Positions 46,246-55,305 of a stretch of 64,000 nt of DNA are shown piece by piece; position 1 is the first letter of the stretch, and every line of letters starts with the position of its first letter. The notes under the pieces were generated by a model, which was given only the letters and a program-made list of their open reading frames with translations, ran no database searches and was not told the DNA's origin. The position numbers were made by a program, and so were the translations under genes. This DNA is from Methylobacter sp. BlB1 (GTDB lineage Bacteria; Pseudomonadota; Gammaproteobacteria; Methylococcales; Methylomonadaceae), in contig NZ_JADMKV010000018.1 in assembly GCF_015476545.1 (NCBI RefSeq), positions 1-64,000 of the forward strand, given 5' to 3'.

Positions 46246-46671
46246 TTCGCGAGGCCCGTTCCGATGCTCGATTCAACAGGCCTCACGTTAGTAGCCCGCT
46301 TTGCATGAATGCTGAATATATGTAAGCCAACCGACGTTGCGCCCAGATCGATAGCGCGGAGGTTTTTACCCTGTAGGGTATTTACTGCCTGCATATCTCG
46401 GAGACCCGGGTCGAATACGCTAAAGGCACAAGCGAATCAGACTCCAACGGCGTACTATCCAGTTAATATGTACTGGCTCAATCTTGCTTTATGCCTTTAG
46501 TCCTGCCAAAATGGACACATAATTATCAAATATCAAAAACTATAGTGAAAACAAGTTCTTTGGTTTACAGAACGGCAAATATCGTATTCAATCCCTTCCA
46601 TTTTTCGGCCAAAACAAAAAAACACCGGGCGTTAAGTCTCAGTATTTTTATTAGCGCCAGGACCACTTGCA
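46246..46671. other. Intergenic region, no gene seen
   Basis: A 426-bp gap between the DUF2721 and GGDEF genes. It contains a short inverted repeat GAGGCC...GGCCTC (about 46251-46278) that may end the DUF2721 transcript, and an AT-rich half (from about 46500) that probably holds the GGDEF promoter. Short frames here show no credible product. Confidence 0.3.
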
Positions 46672-47787
46672 GTGATTGACCCCGTACAACTTTTCGCACA
46701 ACTGCTTCGGCAGCTCTATAGGCGCGCAACGGCGGCTTTTGCCATCCATTGCGCACATGTCACCTTGCTCGCCATTTATCTCTGGCAGGAGCTCCCCCTT
46801 TCCATTTTTCTTGCATGGCTCGGCATCGCCATGACCGGCGGCGTCTGGCAATTGTTTGCGGGCCGTCGGGCTCTTCGCTATATCGCCGAAGACGCCTTGA
46901 AAAGAGGCGCGCTTACACCCGATATATTTGCGGCAGGAGCAGCAGGCTTAGGCTTTGGACTTACCGCGGTGTTGTTCCCCTATTTGTCGCTGACAACGAA
47001 ATTAGTTGTCATCCTCATGCTTGGCGTGATCGCGGTAAGCGCTCTGCCGCGGCTCAGCGCGCTTCCGTCAGTCTACACCGCCTTTCTTTTAGGAACGCTG
47101 GGACCGCTCGTGCCGGTGCTGTTCGTGCTGGACAATGAACCGGGCTGGAGCGCAATACCGGTCATATTGCTGATGGGCGTCAGCCTGTCGTATTCGGCGC
47201 GCCAGCTGCATACGGATTTACTGGAGAGTTTGCTGTCGCGTTTCGGCCTTGAAAATGCCGCCGGCGAAGACAAGCTCACCCATCTGGCCAACCGTCGCCG
47301 CTTCGACATGATTCTGGAACAGGAATGGGCGCGCGCGCGCCGTTCCAAACAGCCGATATCGCTGATCATGGTGGATGTCGATTTCTTCAAGAAATTCAAT
47401 GATCGCTACGGCCATCAGGAGGGCGACCACTGCCTGGCGCAAGTAGCGATGGCGCTTTCCCAATCGGCCAGGCGAAGCATAGATCTTGTCGCCCGCTATG
47501 GCGGCGAGGAATTCGTTGTCTTGCTTAACCAGACGACACGGGACGATGCCTATGCGGTGTGCGAGCGCATGCGCAGCTCCGTCGAGAAACTGGGCATTCC
47601 CCATCAGGATTCAACTTTAGGCCACGTTACGATCAGCATGGGCGGGGTAACTTTGTATGCGAAAGAGAATCTGAAAGCAGTCGATATGGTCAAAACCGCC
47701 GACAAGGCTTTGTACCGCGCCAAGGCGGCCGGACGCAACAAGGTGGTATGGTACGACCCGAGCCTTGACGAAGACGGGAACGCATAG
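46672..47787 (+). CDS. Membrane-bound GGDEF diguanylate cyclase
   Basis: Protein of 371 residues, GTG start. The N-terminal half has about six hydrophobic helices (AHVTLLAIYLWQELP, FLAWLGIAMTGGVWQLF, LVVILMLGVIAVSALP and others). The cyclase domain covers about 200-365: DKLTHLANRRRFD, LIMVDVDFFKKFNDRYGH and the active-site RYGGEEF (GGEEF at 277-281). An RxxD inhibitory site (RSID) lies five residues before the signature, so product feedback is expected. It should make c-di-GMP. It faces the Tad pilus locus, which c-di-GMP often regulates. Confidence 0.93.
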   Translation: MIDPVQLFAQLLRQLYRRATAAFAIHCAHVTLLAIYLWQELPLSIFLAWLGIAMTGGVWQLFAGRRALRYIAEDALKRGALTPDIFAAGAAGLGFGLTAVLFPYLSLTTKLVVILMLGVIAVSALPRLSALPSVYTAFLLGTLGPLVPVLFVLDNEPGWSAIPVILLMGVSLSYSARQLHTDLLESLLSRFGLENAAGEDKLTHLANRRRFDMILEQEWARARRSKQPISLIMVDVDFFKKFNDRYGHQEGDHCLAQVAMALSQSARRSIDLVARYGGEEFVVLLNQTTRDDAYAVCERMRSSVEKLGIPHQDSTLGHVTISMGGVTLYAKENLKAVDMVKTADKALYRAKAAGRNKVVWYDPSLDEDGNA

Positions 47788-47863
47788 GCTGCATGCGCAT
47801 CAATTCAGGCACAATAAGTTTTAAGGGCTTGATTAAGTTTTTGCGAATGAAATCAGAGTTTAT

Positions 47864-47938
47864 GTAGGCTGAGTTGGAGCTTTAGCGGAAACCCGGCATC
47901 GGCAACTCCGAAATGCTGGGTTTACCAGCCCGGCCTAC
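47864..47938. repeat. Palindromic repeat, GTAGGCTGGGTT family, degenerate copy
   Basis: An imperfect hairpin: GTAGGCTGAGTTG...AAACCCGGCAT on the left and ATGCTGGGTTTACCAGCCCG followed by GCCTAC on the right. It is a diverged relative of the perfect hairpin at 59766-59830. Confidence 0.6.
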
Positions 47939-47973
47939 CCCGCTGCCCTGCCAAAACCAAGGCAAAATCCACT

Positions 47974-48050
47974 GTAGGGTACGCATCGCGTACCTTTCTG
48001 AGCTTTTCGGCATACCGCAAGTCCGGAAAGGTACGCGATGCGTACCCTAC
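47974..48050. repeat. Perfect 25-bp inverted repeat, GTAGGGyrCGCA family
   Basis: Left arm 47974-47998 starts GTAGGGTACGCATCGCGTAC and right arm 48026-48050 is its exact reverse complement, with a 27-base loop. It lies between the convergent GGDEF and tadG genes and could act as a bidirectional terminator. Each arm matches the single copies at 15255 and 18845. Confidence 0.85.
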
Positions 48051-48070
48051 AAAGCTTTCGAAACCGCCGC

Positions 48071-49837
48071 TCAAATCAACAACTGCGGATAGCCGCCTTC
48101 AACATCCGTTACAGTGATGTCCGCTCCGGCCACACTAACCCCCAAAGCGTTCAGAAGCCCGGACAACAACGGGTCCAGCGCCCACAAAACAGGCTTCAGC
48201 AAGCCGGCTACCCAGTCGAGCAATCCTTGCGAGTCGCCAACCCCAAGCGCGTCCAATAGGGGACTTAAAACGAGATTCAGTATGATACCTAGTAGAGTAT
48301 TGTTGGGAATGTCGAGCTTCAAGTTATGGGCCAATCCGTCGAGAAGAGTATTTATAGCTGTGCCCAGCTGGTTATTGTCCGCACGCTGGGGATCGGCGGG
48401 AAAAGGTGGATCGAAGATCAGCTCCCCCGGGTCCTTGGGGGACTCTCCCAGCCCCAGATCGGCACGCGCGGTGATTGTTAACAGATCCAGGCCCAGCAGA
48501 CTCAGATCCACTACATTGCTGGCTACAATCTTAGGATCGAGCTTTCCTATATCGTCGAACTGGCCCACAACAATGTGCAGCGCCTGGACCACGTGGCCCA
48601 CCACGGCGTTGCGTCCGTCCTCGGTACAGTTAAAACTCTCGAAGCCGGCGCGGGCGTCGCCTCCGGTGATCGCCAGATCGAGATTGACTGGTGCTTTTTT
48701 TGATCCCAAATTAAGTACCTCCAACAGACGGAGGCTCAGTTGTGCACGGACCTGCGCCGTGTGCGCACGGGTTTTCCATCTTTCTCCATCGTCGCCAGGC
48801 CCCGCAGGGCCGACAGCGATTTGTGGCGGCTCGATAATATAAGTGGTGAGAGTAGCAGTGGCGATTTCAGGGATACTGATAGGCAGCTTCACCGCCACTG
48901 CATGGTCTTTATTGGCCACTTCCGCACCCAGGCCAATGAGATCGAGCACGTTGAGCTGTGCCTCCAGAGCGGCCTGATCGGCGGGCAGATCGAGATTCAA
49001 CAGATCCCCCAAGCGCAGCTTCAAGTCGGCATTTACCTGGGCAGCAATGGTTTCCAGCACATTGATCGCAACAGTGGGTTGCTCCGGTTGGTTGGATAGG
49101 GCTTCAGCCGCCAGAAGCACGAAGTCCTGCATGCTGATTTCCGAATCTAACAACTTATCCACGGTTCCCACCTCGGCTTGGGCATTGATGAGATCGAGCA
49201 GGGTAACGTTGACATCAGCCAATCCCTTGTAGGACACCAAGTCGAGCTGTACGGACGTCCCCAGCAACCCGTTGAGCAATGGTGCAAGCATCGAGTCATC
49301 TGTGTTCACGCGGGCCACATAAGAGCCCACCGACATTGTGCCGATTGTCGGCGCTCCCGCCACGGCGGTGGCTTGCAGGTTGACTTTATTACCGAACCAT
49401 CCTCCGGCCACTATGCTGGCCGCTACATTGGCGCCGGCGGTTACACGAACCGCTTCAGGAAGATCCGGGCCTTTTGAAGCACTAAACACTCGAACCCCAC
49501 CCTGTGTTAATGTATCGCCCAGTTCCACGTCGAGAATGTCGCCCGTGTGATTATTGAGCTCAGCGCTCTGGCTTACTGCAGCGTTTACGGCTGTGTCACC
49601 GCTGCAAGACAAGGCACGGGCGCCATCCAACGCCGCCATATCAGCAATTTTCTGCAGCCGCCGTTGCTCCAGCATGAGCCGTCCAGTATCCACGGCCAGC
49701 GCCGTAAAAAGCACCGAGAGGAGCAATACCGATGCCCCCAGAATGCCTATCGCGCCCCGCTGGCGAGCGAGCGATTTTGTGGCCGGGCGGCGGTGCCTTT
49801 GCCGCCCATGCTTCAAAGTATTGATTTCAACCGACAT
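48071..49837 (-). CDS. tadG: Tad locus TadG-like protein
   Basis: Protein of 588 residues with an N-terminal basic segment, ARQRGAIGILGASVLLLSVLFTALAVDTGRLMLEQRRLQKIADMAALDGA, the Tad_N/TadE-like helix of Flp pilus-assembly proteins, and a large periplasmic part. No von Willebrand A motif is obvious, unlike many TadG proteins. It is the last gene of the Tad operon. A run of about eight G lies directly upstream of its ATG and serves as the ribosome binding site. Confidence 0.8.
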   Translation of the reverse strand: MSVEINTLKHGRQRHRRPATKSLARQRGAIGILGASVLLLSVLFTALAVDTGRLMLEQRRLQKIADMAALDGARALSCSGDTAVNAAVSQSAELNNHTGDILDVELGDTLTQGGVRVFSASKGPDLPEAVRVTAGANVAASIVAGGWFGNKVNLQATAVAGAPTIGTMSVGSYVARVNTDDSMLAPLLNGLLGTSVQLDLVSYKGLADVNVTLLDLINAQAEVGTVDKLLDSEISMQDFVLLAAEALSNQPEQPTVAINVLETIAAQVNADLKLRLGDLLNLDLPADQAALEAQLNVLDLIGLGAEVANKDHAVAVKLPISIPEIATATLTTYIIEPPQIAVGPAGPGDDGERWKTRAHTAQVRAQLSLRLLEVLNLGSKKAPVNLDLAITGGDARAGFESFNCTEDGRNAVVGHVVQALHIVVGQFDDIGKLDPKIVASNVVDLSLLGLDLLTITARADLGLGESPKDPGELIFDPPFPADPQRADNNQLGTAINTLLDGLAHNLKLDIPNNTLLGIILNLVLSPLLDALGVGDSQGLLDWVAGLLKPVLWALDPLLSGLLNALGVSVAGADITVTDVEGGYPQLLI

Positions 49838-49873
49838 GCCCCCCCCCTTTGGCCAGTATGTTATTACCCGCCG

Positions 49874-50170
49874 TTACTTCATTGAACCGCCACCGCCGCT
49901 GCCGCTGCCGCCGCCGTAACCGTTTTGGTCATTCTTATAGGACTCCGGAATCGGGTGCGTGAAGCTTTCAACGTAGCGTTGGTATATCGCATCGGCCACC
50001 GGCCCTGAAACGGTCTGAGGGATTTTCGAGGCCGCCGCGCCGCTGCTTTGCAATTCCAGCCAGCGCCGCGTTTCCTCGCCGACGGAACGGTCCAGAGAAT
50101 CCGCCGCCGCGATATTGGCGCCGGACAGCAGGATCAACGGCAACACCGCTGTAATCGATTTTTGAAACAT
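49874..50170 (-). CDS. DUF3613 small exported protein of Tad locus
   Basis: Protein of 98 residues with a signal peptide (ending near ANIAAADS). The mature part, EETRRWLELQSSGAAASKIPQTVSGPVADAIYQRYVESF, matches DUF3613 (PF12266), which is found inside Tad loci. The tail is a low-complexity glycine/serine stretch. Its role is unknown; it likely lies in the periplasm and assists pilus assembly. Confidence 0.82.
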   Translation of the reverse strand: MFQKSITAVLPLILLSGANIAAADSLDRSVGEETRRWLELQSSGAAASKIPQTVSGPVADAIYQRYVESFTHPIPESYKNDQNGYGGGSGSGGGGSMK

Positions 50171-50217
50171 ACTTGCTCCTATGGGTTAAGCTGAATCTGG
50201 TCAATACGGTTAGCCGG

Positions 50218-50958
50218 CTAAGGCGATGAAGTAAGCACTGCCTGCTTGCCTGAATTTCCGGGCGAAGCCTTGATCTTCTCGGCCTGCTCGCGAAGCTGCT
50301 CTACGGTTGCCGCATCTATGTTCATTTGTGCGGCAAAGGCCTGCATTTCCTGCTCTTTCCCCGTTGCCAGCAACAACAGCACCATGTTGGTCGCTGCCAG
50401 CGAGTTGCCGCCGTCCAGCTCCAGAGCCGTCAGAAATTCGTTGCGCGCCGGGTCGAACTGCCCGTCAAGCAATAGCGCATAGCCCAGGTCATTGCGCACG
50501 CTCACGTCGACCGGCAATTCGGCTTCGGCTTTCTGCAGATAGCTTACCGCCTCGGAAACTTTGCTATCCCGGCCGGCGATCAGCCCGAGCCCGTGATAAC
50601 CCTTCCCGGCCATGCAGCCGCCGAGCAGATCCCGGTACAATGCGACCGCCTGCTCTGTCCGGTTCGTCCGGCGCAATATTTCGGCGCGCAGGTAAATGGA
50701 CTGCAGCGAATTCGAGCGGGTGTCCTCCAGATGGGCCAATGCCGCAAACAGCTTGCCGCTGTCCATGAGCTTGCGGATCAGATCCAGCTTGACGTTCTGA
50801 TCGGGATCGGCGTCCGCCTCGCAGGCCGATACTTTTTTAGGGGGGGCATCGGTTTTATCCGATGGCATAAGATCCGTTCGCGCCGCCAGCTGGCTGCAGC
50901 CCATCAAAAGAGCCCCAGCCAAACCCAGCAAGGCGCTGTTCACTAAAAATCTAATCAT
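50218..50958 (-). CDS. tadD: TadD-like TPR lipoprotein
   Basis: Lipoprotein of 246 residues with lipobox LLMGC and tetratricopeptide-like repeats (LAHLEDTRSNSLQSIYLRAEILR, AVSYLQKAEAELPVDVSVRND, PARNEFLTALELDGGNSLAATN). TadD proteins are thought to help position the secretin in the outer membrane. ATG at 50958 is preferred to the GTG two codons earlier; both overlap the tadC end. The coding strand has a C7 tract followed by A6 (within APPKK), a possible slippage spot. Confidence 0.85.
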   Translation of the reverse strand: MIRFLVNSALLGLAGALLMGCSQLAARTDLMPSDKTDAPPKKVSACEADADPDQNVKLDLIRKLMDSGKLFAALAHLEDTRSNSLQSIYLRAEILRRTNRTEQAVALYRDLLGGCMAGKGYHGLGLIAGRDSKVSEAVSYLQKAEAELPVDVSVRNDLGYALLLDGQFDPARNEFLTALELDGGNSLAATNMVLLLLATGKEQEMQAFAAQMNIDAATVEQLREQAEKIKASPGNSGKQAVLTSSP

Positions 50959-51883
50959 AAACACTCATCAATCCCTTCCCGAGGGCAAGAAACCCCGGGC
51001 CGGCAAGAAAAATCAACAGGGCGGGAAACAGGAAAATCATCATCACGACCGACATTTTACCGGACAGCTGATTGACATATTCGCGCAGGGCCGACTGCTG
51101 GCGCTCTTCCATCAATTGGGCGAATTTCGCCAAGGAGTCGCGGATATTGCCGCCGTAGCGGGTCACCTGCCTAAGAATGGCTACAGTGTCGGTCAACTCG
51201 GCAACTTCCAAGGGCTCGGCCATTTCGTGCAAAGCGTCGGCGCGGTCATGTCCGGCATCGATGCGCTGCAATGCCCCGGCGATTTCTTCCGAGAGATTCG
51301 GCATCAGCACGTCTCCCTCCTCATACATCACCCGCAAGGCATGTTCGGTTGAAAGCCCCGCATCGAACAGCATGCGCAGCAAATAAATCGCCGTGGGCAT
51401 TTCCCGGGACAAGGCATTGCGGCGCGCTTTCGCCCGGTAACGCAAAACATAGCGGGGCGATAAAAAGCCCAGGGCGAATGCAATAAAAACCAATGCCAGC
51501 TTTTGTGCACCGGTTATGTCAACGGCATTGATAACATAGGCGATAGCGCCGACCACGGCAACCAACGGGGCCAGCCACGAAGCCAGCGCAAAAAACGCGC
51601 GCTTCCGGGCGGCGTACCACCCGGCTTGTTTCAACAACCGCGTCATCTCTTCCTGATCTGAGCCCTGCAACACTTTTCCCATGCCGCTGCCGCCCATACG
51701 CTCGATAGCCGAAAGTATCCAGCTTTCATCCGCGCCGCTGGACTTCACGCCGGTTTTAAGAAGATCGTTGAATCGTCGCTGCGATGTATTAATTACGCTA
51801 TCCGATCGAAACGATGCCCAGAACAGCAGGCCGCCAGCCAGAACAAGCAGCAGCGCCATCGTAAAATACAACCATAATGTCAT
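50951..51883 (-). CDS. tadC: TadC inner-membrane platform protein
   Basis: Type II/IV secretion F-domain protein of 310 residues with about four helices (LYFTMALLLVLAGGLLFWASF; AFFALASWLAPLVAVVGAIAYV; ALVFIAFALGFLSPRYVL; VMMIFLFPALLIFLAGPGFL). LRMLFDAGLSTEHALRVM is the F-domain core. TadB and TadC together form the platform on which the TadA motor acts. Separated from tadB by 11 bases. Confidence 0.9.
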   Translation of the reverse strand: MTLWLYFTMALLLVLAGGLLFWASFRSDSVINTSQRRFNDLLKTGVKSSGADESWILSAIERMGGSGMGKVLQGSDQEEMTRLLKQAGWYAARKRAFFALASWLAPLVAVVGAIAYVINAVDITGAQKLALVFIAFALGFLSPRYVLRYRAKARRNALSREMPTAIYLLRMLFDAGLSTEHALRVMYEEGDVLMPNLSEEIAGALQRIDAGHDRADALHEMAEPLEVAELTDTVAILRQVTRYGGNIRDSLAKFAQLMEERQQSALREYVNQLSGKMSVVMMIFLFPALLIFLAGPGFLALGKGLMSVYD

Positions 51884-51894
51884 GACAACGCCTC

Positions 51895-52797
51895 TTAAAT
51901 GCTTTTGATCATGCGCCAGAGCGTGAATGCCCCGGCTATCTGCAAGGCCACGGCGACCATGAGCAGGGTGCGTCCGGAAGGATCATTCCACATGGTCTCC
52001 AGATAACTCGGATTCATGGCCATGATATAAGCCGCCATGCCCGGAGGCAGCAGTCCCAGCACCCAGGCCGTGACCCGGGTCTCTCCGGTCATCGCGCGCA
52101 GTTCCCGGCGCGCCGCCTCGCGTTCATGGATCATTTTGACCACGTTCTGCAGCAAATCCCGGACACTGCTGCCGTAAGTCCGGTTTATCCTTATCGCCAG
52201 CGCCAGCAGGTACAACTCGTTGATTCGATAAAGATCGGCGGTTTCCTGAATCACAGTCCCCAGATCGGCGCCCAATTCGTTGGCGCGCAGCACCCGCTCG
52301 ATGATTTCCTTGAGAGGCGCTGGCGTTTCCTCGGCGGCCAGCTTCAAGGCGCCCTCCATGCTGCGGCCGGTGCCGAGGCCGCGCAGCACCTGGTCGAGAA
52401 ACAAGGGAAGCTGGACAAGAATCAAGGTTATGCGGCTGTTCGCCTTATGCGAAAGCCACAGATAAACGATAACAACGCCAACAACCGGCATCGACAGCCC
52501 GAATGCAGGGCCTTTCCACAGCCCTCCGAAAACGGCAAGCAGGATCAGGCACAGAAGGCCTGCAAACAAATGCCGGCCGCTCACGTCGATGCCCGCCCGC
52601 CAGAACAGGCGCTCGATCATGGGCAGTTTGTTCTGCTTCCGATGCAACAGGGGTTGAGTCTCGAGCCCGGACGATTCGGCCATGCGCCGCCCGACTTTTT
52701 CGACGAACGCTTCCCGCTGGCTTTGCAGGTAAATAAATAAGGCCAGGGCCAACAGCGCGACAGCCACGGCATAGATCAAAATTTCTTTGCTAACCAA
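51895..52797 (-). CDS. tadB: TadB inner-membrane platform protein
   Basis: F-domain protein of 300 residues. The start is a TTG at 52797 overlapping the tadA stop by eight bases; GGAGGGG lies ideally in front. An ATG frame 35 codons earlier lies inside tadA and lacks support. The N-terminal helix is EILIYAVAVALLALALFIYL; the F-domain core is LPLFLDQVLRGLGTGRSMEGALKLA. Two C-terminal helices follow. Works with TadC. Confidence 0.88.
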   Translation of the reverse strand: MVSKEILIYAVAVALLALALFIYLQSQREAFVEKVGRRMAESSGLETQPLLHRKQNKLPMIERLFWRAGIDVSGRHLFAGLLCLILLAVFGGLWKGPAFGLSMPVVGVVIVYLWLSHKANSRITLILVQLPLFLDQVLRGLGTGRSMEGALKLAAEETPAPLKEIIERVLRANELGADLGTVIQETADLYRINELYLLALAIRINRTYGSSVRDLLQNVVKMIHEREAARRELRAMTGETRVTAWVLGLLPPGMAAYIMAMNPSYLETMWNDPSGRTLLMVAVALQIAGAFTLWRMIKSI

Positions 52798-54073
52798 AGG
52801 ACGCCCCTCCCTCACCCATGAAGCCTCCTTCGGCTTCGAATTTCTGGCCGGACGGGCGTGTATTGCCGGCCACAAAGCATTTATGCACTTTGTCGTAGCC
52901 AAATAGCTCGTTCAGCATGAACTGGCCGTCGCGAATCCCGACCACTTCGACAATGGAGATAATGCGGCGTGTGCCGTCGGAAAACCGGGCGATCTGGACG
53001 ACAATATCGATGGCACTGCCGATCATTTGCCGGAGTACGTCTATCCCGCCCTGAAAACTCGCCAGAGCCGACAGCATCTCCAATCGAACCAAGGCATCGC
53101 GGGCGCTGTTGGCGTGCACCGTGCTCATCGAGCCGTCGTGCCCGGTATTCATCGCCTGCAATACGTCCAGGACCTCTTCGCCGCGAACCTCGCCCAGAAT
53201 GATGCGGTCCGGCCGCATCCGCAAGGCGTTGCGCACCAGATCGCGCGCTCTGACCTCGCCTTCGCCTTCCACATTGGGCGGACGCGTTTCAAGGCGCACC
53301 ACATGGCTGTGGCCAAGCTGCAGCTCGGCGGCATCCTCGATGGTCACGATCCGTTCCCGCGCATCGATGGACCGGCTCAGAATGTTCAGCAGCGTCGTTT
53401 TGCCCGAGCCGGTTCCTCCGCTGATCAGGATATTGCAACGGCACATCACGGCTTTCCTGAAAAATTCCAGCATGGCTTCAGTGGCCGTGCCGTAAACCAG
53501 CAGATCCGATTCGCGCAGCGGGTCCTTGCGGAACTTGCGCACCGACAGACAGGGGCCGTCGATAGCGAGCGGGGGAATAATGGCGTTGACCCGGCTGCCG
53601 TCGGGCAAACGCGCGTCCACCATGGGGCTGGATTCGTCCAGCCGGCGTCCGAGAGGCGCGATAATGCGGCGAATCACGCGCAATACGTGATCGTCATCGA
53701 TAAATCTCAGATCGGCTTGCTGCACTCTGCCGCCGCGCTCGATAAAGATATGCTTGGCGCCGTTCACCATGATGTCGCTGATCTGATCGTCGGCCAGCAG
53801 GGACTGAAGCGGGCCGTATCCGGTGAGTTCGTTGACCATCTCCTCGCTCAGGTCGTCAAGGTCGTAGCTGGTCACCGCGAGCTGCCGCTGGCTGGCGTAG
53901 CGCGATACATGGTCATGCACATAGCGCTGAATCTGTTCAGGCGTCCATTCATTTAGCGGGATGTTATCCTCCTCGATACGGTCGATCAGATAGCGGTGCA
54001 GCGAGTACTTGAGATCCTGGTAGCTTTCCGTGTGCTTGAGGCTGTAGTCGTACTGAGGAAATTTCAATCCCAT
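52790..54073 (-). CDS. tadA: TadA/CpaF secretion ATPase
   Basis: Type II/IV secretion motor ATPase of 427 residues that drives Flp pilus polymerisation. Walker A is ISGGTGSGKTTLL (about 215), the Asp box is IVTIEDAAELQLG (about 240), Walker B is RIILGEVRGEE (about 285) and the His box is DGSMSTVHANSA (about 310). All the catalytic features are intact. Confidence 0.96.
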   Translation of the reverse strand: MGLKFPQYDYSLKHTESYQDLKYSLHRYLIDRIEEDNIPLNEWTPEQIQRYVHDHVSRYASQRQLAVTSYDLDDLSEEMVNELTGYGPLQSLLADDQISDIMVNGAKHIFIERGGRVQQADLRFIDDDHVLRVIRRIIAPLGRRLDESSPMVDARLPDGSRVNAIIPPLAIDGPCLSVRKFRKDPLRESDLLVYGTATEAMLEFFRKAVMCRCNILISGGTGSGKTTLLNILSRSIDARERIVTIEDAAELQLGHSHVVRLETRPPNVEGEGEVRARDLVRNALRMRPDRIILGEVRGEEVLDVLQAMNTGHDGSMSTVHANSARDALVRLEMLSALASFQGGIDVLRQMIGSAIDIVVQIARFSDGTRRIISIVEVVGIRDGQFMLNELFGYDKVHKCFVAGNTRPSGQKFEAEGGFMGEGGASFG

Positions 54074-54077
54074 GGCA

Positions 54078-55301
54078 TTACTCCGCCTTGCCGCCGAACC
54101 AGGAACCGATGGACTTGAACAGGCCTTTCTTCATGCTGGAACCCTGATCGGCAGAGGAGCTGTTGGTCATGATTCTTTTCGCCAGTTTCCGGACCGCCAG
54201 CGTATAAGGATCGCGAGGAGCGCAGTGAAACAGGCTTTCTCCGGAATTCATCATGCTCAGACGGGCCATGCCGGAAGGCGGCAACGTAGCCTGGAGCGCC
54301 AGGCCGAAGCCCCGCGAAAGGCTGTCGGCGTCGGGCGGCAGCTGCGGAAGATAGCGGTCGATAACCAGTTCCACATGCTCCATCGCGATCTTATGTTCGA
54401 TCATTTTGCGCACCAACTGCATGTTTTGCTTGCAGCTGGGAACGCTTTGCTCGATGACCACCAGCGTATTGTCGGCATTGCTCAGCAATAAATACAGGAA
54501 GTCCGACTGCGGGACGCCGCCCAGATTGATCACGATGCGGGCAAAGTAGCGCCGCAACATGCCCAGCAGCACATAAATGTCGGCCGAAGTAATCTCGCCC
54601 ATCCCGCCCTGGTCCTCCGGCAACGCCAACAGGCTGAGCCCGCTTTCATGCTTGGCGAAGGCGCTGTCTATGAGCATGGAATCCAGGCGGCGCAAGCTCC
54701 TTACTGCATCGATGAAGCTGTAAGGGGAACTGAGCCCGAGATAGGTCAAGGTATCGCTGGCCGGATTGCCCAGATCGAGCAGCAGCGTATTGCGCTCCTT
54801 ATTCTCGCCTTGCATGGCCAGCGCGAGATGGAGAGCCAGCATGGGCGTATCGGAGCCGGGCCGGGCGCTGACCAGCGCCGTGATTTTACCCAGCGATGCC
54901 GCGGGGTTATTGGGCGCCGGCGTACGGTTCTGCAGGCGCTGAACCAGATTGATGACTTCACCGGGACGGCTGCCGGTGAGGATAAAATCGCGCGCCCCGG
55001 CCCGCATGGCAAAAAGCAGCATCTCGTTATCGACCTGGTCAGCCATGGCGATGACGGATAGCAGCGGCTTGACGGCAACCAGCCCCTCTATCAGGGCCGC
55101 ATCCTGCCGCAGCGTCAGCGGCGTCAGCGCCACGAACACGACCTGGGCGCCGGTCAGGTCAAGTATTTGGCGTACACGCTCAAGCGATGGCAGATCGGCG
55201 ACGACCACCTCGCCTTCATCCCTGAACACCGCATTCAGCCAGCGCATATGCTCCTGATTGTCCGTGACGGCAATGAAACTGTGTTTGCGTGTAATGCTCA
55301 T
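54078..55301 (-). CDS. tadZ: TadZ/CpaE pilus-localisation protein
   Basis: Protein of 407 residues with an N-terminal receiver-like domain (about 1-120; AVFRDEGEVVVADLPS, MADQVDNEMLLFAMRAGARDFIL) and a MinD/ParA-like P-loop domain (about 135-370). The P-loop region reads VSARPGSDTPMLALHLALAM, so the canonical lysine-rich GKGG Walker is altered, as in other atypical TadZ proteins. TadZ places the pilus machine at the cell pole. Confidence 0.88.
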   Translation of the reverse strand: MSITRKHSFIAVTDNQEHMRWLNAVFRDEGEVVVADLPSLERVRQILDLTGAQVVFVALTPLTLRQDAALIEGLVAVKPLLSVIAMADQVDNEMLLFAMRAGARDFILTGSRPGEVINLVQRLQNRTPAPNNPAASLGKITALVSARPGSDTPMLALHLALAMQGENKERNTLLLDLGNPASDTLTYLGLSSPYSFIDAVRSLRRLDSMLIDSAFAKHESGLSLLALPEDQGGMGEITSADIYVLLGMLRRYFARIVINLGGVPQSDFLYLLLSNADNTLVVIEQSVPSCKQNMQLVRKMIEHKIAMEHVELVIDRYLPQLPPDADSLSRGFGLALQATLPPSGMARLSMMNSGESLFHCAPRDPYTLAVRKLAKRIMTNSSSADQGSSMKKGLFKSIGSWFGGKAE

Positions 55302-55305
55302 ATTA